A stretch of 49,108 bases of DNA from Gammaproteobacteria bacterium (GTDB lineage Bacteria; Pseudomonadota; Gammaproteobacteria; Pseudomonadales; Azotimanducaceae). Position numbers and translations under genes: made by a program. The stretch covers positions 1 to 49,108 of the forward strand of contig JAFIFJ010000090.1 in assembly GCA_020832085.1 (NCBI GenBank). The letters run 5' to 3'. The notes below the pieces were generated by a model. The model had not been told where the DNA came from and did not search any database. It saw only the letters and a program-made list of their open reading frames with translations. Shown in pieces: positions 1 to 8,558 of the stretch; positions within the stretch are counted from its first letter, which is position 1; every line of letters begins with the position of its first letter.

Positions 1-1
1 G

Positions 2-547
2 GCGGACCTGCCGGAACGACGGCAGGCCTTGGCTGTGAGCAATGCGCTGGGCATGCAGTACGAAACCGCCGACAGCCGCTGGCTGCAACTCACTCTGCTC
101 AACGAGGACCGTGAGTGGCCGCGCCTCCTCGCGGCGCTGAAAGCCGAGCATCTGGCCGACGACCCGCGTTTTTGCACCACCGCGGATCGCCGCGAGCATG
201 CCCCGGCCCTGCATGGTTTACTGGTGGAGGCTTTCCAGCGCTTCAGCGCCCAGCAGGCCAAGACCATGCTGGAAGCGGCCGGCATTCCCGCGGCGATGCT
301 CACCGCCATCGATGACCTGCCGGAAGATGCCCAGGCGCTGGCGGCCGATATCGTCACCGCGGTGGCCGAGCCACGTCCCGGTGGTTGGGCGCAGACCGTC
401 AACAGCCCCATCTGGATCGCCGGCTTTCCGAAACAACCCGCCAGCTACGCCCCCGACCTCGGTGAACACAGTGACGAGATCCTTCAGGAACTCGGTATCG
501 ACGGCGAGCGGCTGGCCCGATTGCGGGAGCAGGGCGTGATCCGCTGA
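2..547 (+). CDS. CaiB/BaiF family (class III) CoA-transferase, C-terminal part
   Basis: The gene enters from the left edge; the frame is open from base 2, so the start lies outside the window. About 181 residues remain. They carry the usual end of class III CoA-transferases: a segment like SNALGMQYETADSRWLQ, then the AxxxGIPAAMLTAIDDL region that precedes the closing domain, and a terminal section with PDLGEHSDEILQELG, where the family commonly has 'GEHTDEVLxELG'. These enzymes move CoA between carboxylic acids in fatty-acid, carnitine, bile-acid or aromatic-acid breakdown. The substrate cannot be read from this portion. An SDR gene follows 169 bp downstream on the same strand and may belong to the same catabolic unit. 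Confidence 0.85.
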   Translation, partial: ADLPERRQALAVSNALGMQYETADSRWLQLTLLNEDREWPRLLAALKAEHLADDPRFCTTADRREHAPALHGLLVEAFQRFSAQQAKTMLEAAGIPAAMLTAIDDLPEDAQALAADIVTAVAEPRPGGWAQTVNSPIWIAGFPKQPASYAPDLGEHSDEILQELGIDGERLARLREQGVIR

Positions 548-716
548 TCTGCCGCGCACGGCGGCCCCAACGATGAACAGCGATCCCAGAGCGAACGGGC
601 GCATTGCGGCGCGGCACCTATCTTGACGCAGAGGGCGGTTTACAAGGGCCTGTCCAGGAGGCTCAATTCGGGGCCGTTGTTCGAACCCACACCCCATCCA
701 TCAGGAGACCCTGTCG

Positions 717-1526
717 ATGCTGTCCTACGCCGGCAAGAAAATTGTCATCACCGGAGCCTATTCAGGTATCGGCGCCGCCCTGCTCACCCTGCTGCGCGAT
801 CTCGGCGCCGAAGACATCACCGTGCTGGACCTGAAGGCACCGGAGCAGCCGGTGGCCCGCTTCATCGAGACCGACATGGGCAATCCGGTCGCCATCGACA
901 GTGCGGCCGCTGCCATCGGTGAGGGCGTGGACGTCCTGTTCAATAATGCGGGCATCGCCGCCACCCGGCCCGCCGAGCAGGTGATGCGGGTGAACCTCAT
1001 GGGCCTGAAGCGGCTCACCGAGCACTTGCTGCCCACCATGAACAGCGGCGGCGCCGTGGTGAATACCGCCTCCACCGCCGGCAACCAGTGGCCGGACAAT
1101 CTCACGGTGATCATGGAACTGCTCGGCATCAGCAGCTGGGACGAAGCCGTCGCCTGGATTCACGACCATGCCGAAGTCATCGCCGACGGTTACTTCTTCT
1201 CCAAGCAGGCGGTGCAGGTCTACACCATGCTCGCGAGTCGGCCGGCCATCCGCCGCGGCGTGCGCATGAACAGCATCTGCCCGTCACCGGTGGACACGCC
1301 CCTGCTGCCGGAATTCCGGCAGACCATGTCCGATGCCATCATCGACTGGGCCATCGCCGAAGGTGCCGGCCGGGTGGCCACCGCCGACGATATGGCGCGG
1401 GCGCTGATCTTCCTCGGCTCGGACCTCGCCAGCTACGTCAACGGCGTCAACCTGCTCGTGGACGGCGGCTTCACCGCAGCCATGGCCACCGGCCAAGCCC
1501 AACTCCCGACGCAAGCCGCCTCGTGA
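717..1526 (+). CDS. Short-chain dehydrogenase/reductase, coniferyl-alcohol dehydrogenase/3-alpha-HSD-like
   Basis: A 269-residue cytoplasmic NAD(P)-dependent oxidoreductase. The nucleotide site is the N-terminal TGAYSGIG; NNAG is near residue 78; the active-site serine lies in NTASTAG; the catalytic pair is the YFFSK (YxxxK) motif; and the family's C-terminal YVNGVNLLVDGG is present. The long insertion between the Ser and Tyr motifs (roughly residues 122-159) is typical of the coniferyl-alcohol dehydrogenase/3-alpha-hydroxysteroid dehydrogenase/carbonyl reductase subgroup. That points to an aromatic alcohol, steroid or bile-acid substrate, which is inference. The ATG at 717 is preceded by AGGAGA at a good distance. 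The stop codon lies inside a stem-loop. Confidence 0.85.
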   Translation: MLSYAGKKIVITGAYSGIGAALLTLLRDLGAEDITVLDLKAPEQPVARFIETDMGNPVAIDSAAAAIGEGVDVLFNNAGIAATRPAEQVMRVNLMGLKRLTEHLLPTMNSGGAVVNTASTAGNQWPDNLTVIMELLGISSWDEAVAWIHDHAEVIADGYFFSKQAVQVYTMLASRPAIRRGVRMNSICPSPVDTPLLPEFRQTMSDAIIDWAIAEGAGRVATADDMARALIFLGSDLASYVNGVNLLVDGGFTAAMATGQAQLPTQAAS

Positions 1527-1552
1527 CCCCGGAGGCTGACGCTTCGGGGTCA
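1524..1552. terminator. Stem-loop overlapping the SDR stop codon, REP-like
   Basis: Perfect 8-bp arms TGACCCCG (1524-1531) and CGGGGTCA (1545-1552) enclose a 13-nt loop; the TGA stop is part of the left arm. No T-tract follows, so intrinsic termination is uncertain. The right arm continues as GGGGTCAGACCAGG, which matches the GGTCAGACC ends of the 280-bp repeats further along, so this may be a palindromic unit of the same family rather than a simple terminator. Confidence 0.5.
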
Positions 1553-1624
1553 GACCAGGATGTTGAGTGACCCTCACTGCCGGTCGACGCGTGGCAGCGC
1601 GTCGACCACTGCAGCCGGGCCGCT

Positions 1625-2101
1625 CTACCGGGTCGAGCCGGACTTGATCGCCTCGAGGGCGTCCCTGTCGACGGTGAACGCTTGGGTGATGGTTACCGTC
1701 TCACCGGCTGCGATTGTGGCTGTTTCCGCCTCGGTGAGTTCGCGGGAGAACAGCGTGCGGGCCCCCGGTGCCAGGGTATCGACGATCTCGCCCTTGACGT
1801 TGATTTCGAGGCTGGCGAGAAACGCCGGACGGATCCTGCTCATGTTGACGTTGGGCGACGGACTGAGAAGGAAAACGATCTCGTTCTCTCCTTCATGAAC
1901 GAGCCTGTTCAGCGGCAGCGAAGCGGTCATGGAAACGCTCTGGCTGGAGAGAGAATCGTTGGCCTTTCCGTTGAGGATGGTTTCGACCGCGGTGTCCAAT
2001 GTCGAGACGCTCATGGTCAGGAACATGTCTGACGGAACGGGTCCCCCGCAGCCGGCGATGAACACCGCGGCCGCTGCCCAGATCGATTTGAGTGATTTCA
2101 T
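1625..2101 (-). CDS. Predicted lipoprotein, unknown function
   Basis: A 158-residue protein with a clear lipoprotein signal: positively charged start, hydrophobic run AAAAVFIAGC, and lipobox cysteine near residue 18. The mature part is polar and beta-rich. Its central VHEGENEIVFLLSPSP and the following SLEINVKGEIVDTLAPGARTLFSRELTEAE look like a beta-sandwich. I recognise no named family. A strong GGAGGAGG lies just upstream of the ATG at 2101. It is transcribed in the same direction as the small GTPase (stop at 2218), with about 115 bp between them, so it may be the second gene of that leftward unit. Confidence 0.7.
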   Translation of the reverse strand: MKSLKSIWAAAAVFIAGCGGPVPSDMFLTMSVSTLDTAVETILNGKANDSLSSQSVSMTASLPLNRLVHEGENEIVFLLSPSPNVNMSRIRPAFLASLEINVKGEIVDTLAPGARTLFSRELTEAETATIAAGETVTITQAFTVDRDALEAIKSGSTR

Positions 2102-2217
2102 GTGGTCCTCCTCCCTGAGAGGTCAGAATATAGGTGCGGCCCCCAAGGGCATCAACCTCCGGGGACGGCGCCGAGTTGCGGGTAGGCGAAACAATGGGGT
2201 TTTTCCATGATGTGCCC

Positions 2218-2727
2218 TCACAGCTGTTCTGCGAGGGCGAGAAAGGCAGCCTCGACGTTTTCGCCGCTGCGGGCGCTGCTCGGAAGCACCGCTGCAGCCT
2301 GGCCGGCGAAGCGGGCGCGAACGTCAGCTTCACTGAGCTTCCAGTCGAGATCGGACTTATTGATCACCGCGACGAAGGGCAGCGATCCGATGCCGCCTTC
2401 AACGGCCTCGACGAGTGCCGCGGCCGCGTCGAGGGTCTCAGGCCGTGTGCCGTCGATCACGAGCAGATAGCCTGCTGCCCCGCGGACGTAGCTGAGCGGT
2501 ACGCTGAAATGATCCTCGGCTCCGGCGATGTCCCAGAGCATCAGCATCATCTCCTGGCCGTCACCGCGCAGCACGGTTTTCTTGTCGACCTTCACGCCTA
2601 GACTGGCGTGGTATTTCTCGCTGTAGAGACTGTGTACGTATTGCTGCACGAGGCTGGTCTTGCCGACGCCCCACATGCCGAGCATGGCAATTTTCCTGCT
2701 GACCATTCCCGGGTTCCGTCCGTCCAT
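2218..2727 (-). CDS. Bacterial Ras/Rab/Arf-like small GTPase
   Basis: A stand-alone small GTPase of 169 residues, close to the minimal Ras-fold size. Visible motifs in order: P-loop GMWGVGKTS (G1), switch II DIAGAED (G3; DIAG in place of the usual DTAG), NKSD (G4), and SSARSGEN (G5, SAK-like). There is no lipidation signal. Bacterial Ras-like GTPases (for example MglA) usually act as polarity or localisation switches with dedicated partners. Here the gene is divergent from a coiled-coil/OmpA gene pair, so those proteins are its likely effectors (inference). Start alternatives are 2727 and the internal ATG at 2706; the P-loop is intact with either. Confidence 0.85.
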   Translation of the reverse strand: MDGRNPGMVSRKIAMLGMWGVGKTSLVQQYVHSLYSEKYHASLGVKVDKKTVLRGDGQEMMLMLWDIAGAEDHFSVPLSYVRGAAGYLLVIDGTRPETLDAAAALVEAVEGGIGSLPFVAVINKSDLDWKLSEADVRARFAGQAAAVLPSSARSGENVEAAFLALAEQL

Positions 2728-2834
2728 CCGGCCAGTGCCGAGTATAGCTCCAGAGCGGCGGGAGTTGCGACCGGCTGGACAAGCCAGGGGGGCATGCTCT
2801 ACAAGAACGGATCGTCAGCGAGGAGGCGGTCGTC

Positions 2835-3374
2835 GTGAGTTCAGACAGCGAAAGCAAGAATGTCAGCGAGGCGCAGGGCAACACCATCGAGCAGGTGCGC
2901 GATCTGCTGTTCGGAGCGGAGGCCCGGGCGCAACGGGACGAGATCAGCAATCTGCGCAAGCAGATGGAGCGCAGCCTGCAGAAGCTGGAGACTACGCTCG
3001 GCGAGCGCATCGATGCGCTGGCGGATCAGGTTCGAAGTGAGGTGCGCGGCTTGAAGGAAGCGCTGGCGCAGGAAACCGGCGAACGGACCGAGGCCATCGA
3101 TGCCAGCAACGAGCAGATCACGTTGACCAAGACGAGCCTGGCGGAGCTGGCCGACGCGACCACCACCGAAGCCCAGGCGCAACGGGCTGCGCTGGCGGCG
3201 GCGAAGGCGGAACTGAGCGCGACGCTGGACGCCGCCCGTGCCGATCTCGACGCTCGCAAAACGGACCGCAGCGCGCTCGCCGGATTGCTGAAAACCATGG
3301 CTTCCCAGCTCGAGGCGGCGCCTGCGGCGGGTGGCAAGGCTGCCGCGCCGGCCCGCACCGACAGCAAGCGCTGA
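2835..3374 (+). CDS. Coiled-coil protein of the GTPase/OmpA module
   Basis: A 179-residue soluble protein, almost entirely helical. From about residue 35 to 150 it shows long Leu/Ala heptad patterns (LRKQMERSLQKLETTL, then repeated LAELADA-type segments). The tail is rich in Ala, Lys and Pro and probably disordered. No enzymatic motif is visible. The N-terminal TIEQVRDLLFGAEARAQRDE resembles the start of other GTPase-operon coiled-coil proteins, but I cannot name the family. The GTG start at 2835 has AGGAGG 8 bases upstream. It sits between the divergent GTPase and the OmpA-domain gene (starting 17 bp downstream), which suggests a scaffold linking them; that role is inference. Confidence 0.75.
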   Translation: MSSDSESKNVSEAQGNTIEQVRDLLFGAEARAQRDEISNLRKQMERSLQKLETTLGERIDALADQVRSEVRGLKEALAQETGERTEAIDASNEQITLTKTSLAELADATTTEAQAQRAALAAAKAELSATLDAARADLDARKTDRSALAGLLKTMASQLEAAPAAGGKAAAPARTDSKR

Positions 3375-3390
3375 GTCGAGTTCCGCCGCC

Positions 3391-5115
3391 ATGACCGGGG
3401 CGCAGCCTGAAACGCCCGGGGGTACCCACGACGAGGACCTCGCGCGCCTGCGGGAGCTGGTCCTCGGTCTCGATCCGAATGAACTCTTTGCCGTCGTGCG
3501 CGCGTTTGCCGACCCGCAGCTGCGCACGCGGGCCATGTCGGAGGTGCTCACCGAGGCCCTGCGCCGACGCAATGAGGCCGACGGCAGCGTGGGCATGGCA
3601 CTTGGGCCGACCATCGAGGATGCCCTGCGCAGTTCCATCCGACGTGATCCCGCGCCGCTGGCGGAAGCGATCTACCCCGTCATCGGCCCCTCCATCCGCA
3701 AGGCCATCAACGCGGCCATCATGGACATGGTGGAATCGCTCAACCGGGCGGTGAACGACCAGCTGTCATGGCAGGCGCTGCGCTGGCGCATCGCCGCCTG
3801 GCGGGCAGGCGTGCCCTACTCGGAGTACCTGTTGATCAACAACGTCGCCTATCGCATCGAGCAGGTGTTCGTGATCCACAAGGAAACCGGTCTGTTGCTG
3901 CAGCACGTGGCGGCAACCGACGAGGCGGTGTCGGACCCCGACATGGTCTCGGGCATGCTCAGTGCCATTCAGGAATTCATCAGGGACTCCTTCGACAGCG
4001 GCGGCAACGGCGACAGCAGCAGCGACCTGCGTTCCATGCGTACCGGCTCCCGCACCGTCGTCATCGAGCCTGGACGGCATGCCATCGCCGCCATGGTCGT
4101 CAATGGCGTTCCGCCCGCCGAGAAGACCGCCCTGCTGGCGGACCTGGTGGATCGCCTGCACTCGGGGTGGGGGGCGATGCTCGCGAGTTTCGACGGCGAT
4201 ACGGCACCTTTCTCCTCACTGCGGGACCTGTTCCAGCCGCTCATGATGCGCTCGGCGGACATCAGCCGCACTGCTGCGGACGAGGCTGCCGGCCGGCGTC
4301 GTTGGCCGCTGCTCCTGGGGGCGGTGCTCGTGCTGGCTGTGGTCGCGATGTGGCAGTGGCAGGGCCATCAGCATCGGGCACAGGTCGCGGCATTGCAGCA
4401 GGCCCTCGGTGCGGAACCCGGGCTGGTCATCACGCGGGTGCAGGAGTCCGGCGGCGTCGTTCGGGTGGCGGGGTTGCGCGATGCGCTCGCCCGTGACCCT
4501 GAGGAGGTTGCCGGCGCGTGGCCGAAGCTTGAGGTCGCGTTCGACTTCAAACCCTATTTCGCGGCCGAACCTGGTCTGGCCGCGGCGCGTATCGAGCAGT
4601 TGCTGACCCCGCCGGCCGGTGCTTCGGTCCGCATCGAGGGCTCCGAAGTCGAGGTCAGCGGTGAGATCGATCGGCCATGGGTCGAGCGGGCCCGGGGCGT
4701 GCTGCAGACCCTGCCCGGCAACTGGTCCCTGTCGCTGGGCGACGTGCACTGGCAGGTGACCCCGGAGGAGCAGCGGCAGGCGCTGGTCCGGACCATCGAG
4801 GAAGAGCGGATCTACTTCGAGTTGGCCTCGGCGGAACTCAGCGCGGAGGCGATTGCCCGCATTCGGGCTCTTGCTGCCCGGATCAACGAACTGTTGACCC
4901 TGGCGCCGGAGCCGCCGACGTTGATTGTTTACGGCCAGAGCGATTTCACCGGACCCCGGGATCTGAACCGGGTGCTCAGCGAACGTCGCTCGGCAGCGGT
5001 ACGCGAGGTGCTGATCGATGCCGGCGTGGCGCCGGAGATGCTGGTGAGCGAGGGCATCATCTCGGCGGACGACACCCCGTCGGCCCGCCAGGTGCGACTG
5101 GCCGTGCGCTGGTGA
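3391..5115 (+). CDS. Inner-membrane-anchored OmpA-family protein with large cytoplasmic domain
   Basis: A 574-residue protein from the ATG at 3391; an upstream in-frame start at 3331 would lie inside the previous gene. Residues 1-300 are soluble, with no signal peptide and no named domain that I recognise. A single transmembrane helix (LLLGAVLVLAVVAMWQW) lies around residues 304-322. BON-like alpha/beta repeats follow (about 335-465). From about residue 473 to the end there is an OmpA peptidoglycan-binding domain (YFELASAELSAEAIARI, then LNRVLSERRSAAVREVL). The topology implies a cytoplasmic N-domain and a periplasmic C-domain that can grip the cell wall. Together with the neighbouring GTPase and coiled-coil genes this looks like a signal- or position-relay complex (inference). 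Its stop abuts the stop of the convergent hydrolase gene with no gap. Confidence 0.8.
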   Translation: MTGAQPETPGGTHDEDLARLRELVLGLDPNELFAVVRAFADPQLRTRAMSEVLTEALRRRNEADGSVGMALGPTIEDALRSSIRRDPAPLAEAIYPVIGPSIRKAINAAIMDMVESLNRAVNDQLSWQALRWRIAAWRAGVPYSEYLLINNVAYRIEQVFVIHKETGLLLQHVAATDEAVSDPDMVSGMLSAIQEFIRDSFDSGGNGDSSSDLRSMRTGSRTVVIEPGRHAIAAMVVNGVPPAEKTALLADLVDRLHSGWGAMLASFDGDTAPFSSLRDLFQPLMMRSADISRTAADEAAGRRRWPLLLGAVLVLAVVAMWQWQGHQHRAQVAALQQALGAEPGLVITRVQESGGVVRVAGLRDALARDPEEVAGAWPKLEVAFDFKPYFAAEPGLAAARIEQLLTPPAGASVRIEGSEVEVSGEIDRPWVERARGVLQTLPGNWSLSLGDVHWQVTPEEQRQALVRTIEEERIYFELASAELSAEAIARIRALAARINELLTLAPEPPTLIVYGQSDFTGPRDLNRVLSERRSAAVREVLIDAGVAPEMLVSEGIISADDTPSARQVRLAVRW

Positions 5116-6300
5116 TCAGAGGTCGTAGACCGTCTCGGCCCGCGCCAGCTCGAACCTCAGTCCTTCCTGTTCGCTCTTGCGGTGCAGCGTCTCGTCGATC
5201 CAGTTGCGCTCGGACCAGTCCCGGTTCGGGTCGTGGTGGCCGATCAGCGTGTGCTTGACTCGACAGGCCGTGGCCATGTCCAGCACGTCCTCGACGCAGC
5301 TGTGCCCCCAGTCCAGGCGGGAGACGCCGAACGTGGAGCTGACGCCGATCTGGCCGTCGTACTCGGCCTGGAAGAATTGCCCGTCCCGGTAGAGCAGGTC
5401 TGCATCCATGCTGTGGGCGCGCAAGCGAGCTTCCGCTTCGAGGCTGGCCCGCTGCAGGGGATGCTCGGGGTCGTCACCGCGGCGCAGCTCGTGATCGGTA
5501 CAGAACACAAATACCTTGCCAGCATGTTCGAAACGGTAGGCCAGGCAGGGCGCCGGGTGAAAGACTTCGAAGGGCTGGATCGTGGTGGCGCCGATGCGCA
5601 GCGGTTCGCTGATGGGATGGTAGCCGTTCGCCAGGCTGTCGCTGTCGCCCTGGGGCGGGTTGCGGGCGAAATCCCGGATCTCCAGTGACTCGAACTGGGC
5701 GGGCATGAGCTCGTAGTGGAGCGGTGTGGCCACGCCCTTCAGGTTCACGTCCACGTGATGGGAGAAGATGCCGAGATTCTGATCGAGCGCCTTCAGGTAG
5801 CTGCGTTCGGCGCAGATGCGGATGCGGTTGCGCGGGTCGAAGCAGACGGCAGCCTGGTCGAAGCCCTCGGTGTGGTCGTAGTGGGAGTGGCTGCCGAGAA
5901 TGGTGAGCTCGCGGTCCTTCCGGTCGCCCCACTTGGCGACGATGTCTTTTGCACAGACCCTGAAACCGCTGCCGCAGTCGATGACGATGTCGTGGCCGTC
6001 AGCGGTCTCGATGCGCACGCAGGTGGTCCAGCCGCCGTAGACCCGGGGTTCCGGAATATCGAAGCGCCTGCGGTAGGCGAGCAATGTGCGGCGATTGACG
6101 GGGCCGCCGAGGACCTCTTCGATGGTGGCGCCGATGCGACCGTCAGCATCGGCGTAGCGTTCGAGATCGGCGAACACCTGCGCGAGCAGATCGTGATCGG
6201 AGACTTCCGCGGCCGCCCGACGTTCGGCGCGGGACGGAAACACCGAGCCACTGCCCTGGACCCCGTAGAAGTGAACACGCAGGTTGGGTCGGTCCGGCAT
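5116..6300 (-). CDS. Metallo-beta-lactamase-fold hydrolase
   Basis: About 394 residues from the ATG at 6300, which has AGGGA 10 bases upstream; an ATG at 6330 is the alternative. After VHFYGVQGSGSVFPS the metal-binding motif appears as SHSHYDHTEG (HxHxDH). Later histidines and aspartates (VFCTDHE, WGHSC, LIGHHDPN) are candidate further ligands. The start GVQGSGSVFP resembles the phosphodiesterase-like part of the superfamily ('GxRGSxP'). An insert of about 80 residues (QVFADLERYADADGRIGATI onward) lies between strand 1 and the metal site. The substrate is unknown; cyclic nucleotide or phosphodiester cleavage is a guess. It is convergent with the OmpA gene. A 248-bp piece of this gene is duplicated at 14323-14570. 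Confidence 0.8.
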   Translation of the reverse strand: MPDRPNLRVHFYGVQGSGSVFPSRAERRAAAEVSDHDLLAQVFADLERYADADGRIGATIEEVLGGPVNRRTLLAYRRRFDIPEPRVYGGWTTCVRIETADGHDIVIDCGSGFRVCAKDIVAKWGDRKDRELTILGSHSHYDHTEGFDQAAVCFDPRNRIRICAERSYLKALDQNLGIFSHHVDVNLKGVATPLHYELMPAQFESLEIRDFARNPPQGDSDSLANGYHPISEPLRIGATTIQPFEVFHPAPCLAYRFEHAGKVFVFCTDHELRRGDDPEHPLQRASLEAEARLRAHSMDADLLYRDGQFFQAEYDGQIGVSSTFGVSRLDWGHSCVEDVLDMATACRVKHTLIGHHDPNRDWSERNWIDETLHRKSEQEGLRFELARAETVYDL

Positions 6301-6404
6301 CGAAGGCCGCTCCCTGGCGGGCGATTCCATCCTCGAATGGTAGCCTCACGCCACCGGCAGCGAAAGACGGAGAAGCTGGCGCCGAGGTCCAGGCCGGGGC
6401 GATG

Positions 6405-6684
6405 ACCCCTGGTCAGACTAAGGTGCCGGACGCTAACACCCTGATTTGGCTATTTGTTTTCTCCGATGAGGTGCTGGATAGGCCCTTAGAGGGCCGCTTT
6501 CGTGGGCAAAAATCGCGGTTTAAGCTGATCCGGGATCACTGGGCAGTCGCTCGACCCAGCGCGCCTAGAGGGTCTGTTTTGGCCCGAAAAAGCGGGATCT
6601 AAGGCGACGTAACGGTTCGACTAAGGCCCTCCGAACTCTGATAAACAATGACATAGTGTGGCTTGCCGTGGTCTGACCCCCGGG
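6405..6684 (+). repeat. 280-bp dispersed repeat, copy A
   Basis: One of four same-orientation copies (others at 14578, 15472, 17676). The left end reads ACCCCTGGTCAGAC and the right end GTCTGACCCCCGGG, forming inverted termini. Conserved inner landmarks are CACCCTGATTTGGC, the hairpin GGCCC-TTAGA-GGGCC (6481-6495), GGGCAAAAATCGCGGTTTAA, AGAGGGTCTGTTTTGGCCCG with a CCCG/CGGG stem, and GTGTGGCTTGCCGTGGTCTG. No transposase gene is nearby, so it behaves like a non-autonomous element. Confidence 0.85.
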
Positions 6685-6727
6685 CTTCCCCGGGCTTCTC
6701 GCAGACAACCTCAAGTTCGCACCACGG

Positions 6728-7292
6728 ATGCTGGCCTGCTGGGCGCTGCTCGCCATCGGTCTGCTGCTGTTCGTCACCGACGCCAGGGCGGACGACGCCG
6801 TTGCGGGACGCATCCTGCTCAGTATCGGCACGCCGACGGCTGTCGGCGCGGATGGCAGGGAGCGAGCGGTGCAGCGTGGCGCTGCAGTGCGGGGGGCAAC
6901 AGCTTGCGGACCGGTCCGAACGACCGTGTGCAGATCCGCTTCACCGACGGCTCGCGGTTGGCGATGCGTCCGGATTCCGAGATTTCGGTGGATGACTATG
7001 CTTTCTCCGAAACTGCGGCACCCACCGAGGCTCGGGTCAGCATGAGCCTGAACCCGGGCGGCTTCCGCATCATTGCCGGGGGCATCGCGGAACGCAATCC
7101 GGCCAGCTATCGGGTGCAGACGCCGTTCGCCGTCATCGGCGTGCGTGGCACCGACTGGTCGGCGGTGATCGGTGATCTTGGCGCAGGGGACACCCTGATC
7201 CTCGGTGCGAACGAGGGGGGATCTTTGCAGAGAACGATGGCGGGTCCATCGACCTTGGCGACGGAGCCGACTTCGATTTCGCGGTGGTCTGA
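6728..7292 (+). pseudogene. FecR-domain secreted protein, two frameshifts in G-runs
   Basis: The reading starts at ATG 6728 with a signal peptide (LACWALLAIGLLLF, cleavage near DARADDA), then GRILLSIGTPTAVG. At the G6 run 6891-6896 the frame must shift so that the family motif continues as GGNSLRTGPNDRVQIRFTDG, RLAMRPDSEISVDDYAF and FAVIGVRGTDW, all classic FecR-domain features. At a second G6 run, 7215-7220, the frame shifts again and continues as GIFAENDGGSIDLGDGADFD to a TGA at 7290. Both breaks are repaired by one added G. Periplasmic FecR domains occur in stress- and carbohydrate-linked regulators. It is either a true pseudogene or a sequence with homopolymer errors. Confidence 0.75.
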
Positions 7293-7738
7293 TCCTTCGC
7301 CGGATTGCCGGAGAGACGGCCGTTCATGCTGCCGGTGCTCCAGATGACTCTGCAGGCGCCCCTGCCGGACGGGGATGACGCGTCGGCCGGCCCGGACAGC
7401 GATCCGGAGATCATCATCGGCGTCGAGGGCCCCTGCTTGGCAGGGGCGCGCGGCGCGGCGCGCACGTGCAGCGTCCCGATGAGTTCGTTCGCCAGGAGCA
7501 GGCCCTCGGCACCCGTCCGGGTCGCATCCTCCTCGTCGCTGCGGCCAGCGACACCGCGGAGGAACTGCTGCACCTCAAGCCCCGCAATCCAGGTTTCGAG
7601 ATCCTGGTGACGCTGGAGATGGTCCAGATCGAAGCCGTCGGCATCGACGTGGCCGGCCGCTCGAATGCGACCCCAGAGTCAGTCCCAGCGCGACGCGCGT
7701 AGCCCGGCGTGGGCACCGAGAGCCTTCCTACTGGCGTC
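7293..7738 (+). other. 446-bp stretch with possible coding remnant at 7466-7702
   Basis: No convincing intact gene. A GTG-started frame at 7466-7702 reads 78 residues, including RPGRILLVAAASDTAEELLH followed by LKPRNPGFEILVTLEMVQIE; its composition looks protein-like but I recognise no family. The segment before it (7305-7440) is also open in another frame (LPVLQMTLQAPLPDGDD), so this could be a decayed gene that followed the FecR gene, possibly with a further frameshift. Nothing else is seen. Confidence 0.3.
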
Positions 7739-8542
7739 TCACAGCGGTGGGCCGGCAGCTCGTTCCGCCGCTTCGCGTTCCGCCTGGGCCCGTTCTGCGT
7801 GGATCTTTTCGGCCTCGGCCCGACTGTAGGCGACGGAACGGGCATTGCCCGCCCGGATCATGTTGGCGTCGTAGAGCAGCGTTTCGTAGCCGACGATGTA
7901 CTCCTGTTCGGACAGCGAAACGGCGAACACGAAACCACAGTGACTCTGCTGGCCGAAGTGCTCCGGGCGATTGCGAATCCACTGTGGCTGCCTCTGTCCG
8001 AAGACGCAGGCGCGCACACCAGCGATACTCAGTGGCTTTCCTTCGGTATCCCGCGCCCAGGACCACACCTGCTGGCCGCGGCGTGGCACTTCTGAAACCG
8101 AGATCAGCATGGGACCATACTTGTTCTCAAGCAGTTCGCGCAGCCGGCTCGCCAAAATCGGTGTCTCCAAACTGACCTTCCGGATCAGGGCCACCACTAG
8201 AGGGTCGTTAGGCGGAGCCAGGGTTCGCACCTCCACGCTATCGTTAGCAGGGCCACGCTGCGCTCCTACGCCGGTGCGCCGTTCGCTGCCGATCACCCCG
8301 TCGAAATAGTCGAGGCCTTGAAGCAGCGAGCCGTCAACACGACCGAGATCATCCGATGTCCTCCGAATGAAAGCAGGCGGAAATCGCTCCCTGAACTTCG
8401 GCAGCACGCTGTCGAGGTGGTCACCCAGACGAATGTCGAGTACGTCGAAGCGGTCCACCTCCGCAGACGCGCCGTGGGCAGTCAGCACGAGCAGGCAAGC
8501 GAGCAGCAACCCGATGCTTAGCTTGCGGTGGTGTCCAGGCAT
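7739..8542 (-). CDS. Secreted protein of unknown function, paralogue of the 9415-10440 product
   Basis: A 267-residue protein with a Sec signal peptide (LSIGLLLACLLVLTAHG, cleavage after GASA). The mature part begins FDVLDIRLGDHLDSVLPKF, continues with LRELLENKYGPML and WSWARDTEGKPLS, has a cysteine pair (RACVFG, HCGFVF), and ends in a charged helix rich in Ala, Glu and Arg. The same order of motifs occurs in the lipoprotein at 9415-10440, so the two appear to be diverged copies. The LGDxLDxV start resembles proteins with a short 'calmodulin-like LG-x-T-x-E-E-V' repeat, but I cannot assign a family. It is the last gene of a leftward run of four envelope proteins. Confidence 0.7.
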   Translation of the reverse strand: MPGHHRKLSIGLLLACLLVLTAHGASAEVDRFDVLDIRLGDHLDSVLPKFRERFPPAFIRRTSDDLGRVDGSLLQGLDYFDGVIGSERRTGVGAQRGPANDSVEVRTLAPPNDPLVVALIRKVSLETPILASRLRELLENKYGPMLISVSEVPRRGQQVWSWARDTEGKPLSIAGVRACVFGQRQPQWIRNRPEHFGQQSHCGFVFAVSLSEQEYIVGYETLLYDANMIRAGNARSVAYSRAEAEKIHAERAQAEREAAERAAGPPL

Positions 8543-8558
8543 CGATCCTCCTCCCGTT

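Noticed and set aside
6402..6602. Open frame of about 65 codons in repeat copies A, B and D (starting PGQT, with ANTLI and EVLD-PLEGRF words)
   Set aside because: Differences between copies mostly change amino acids, copy C breaks the frame, and the frame crosses the hairpins; it looks like a by-product of a conserved nucleotide element, not a gene.
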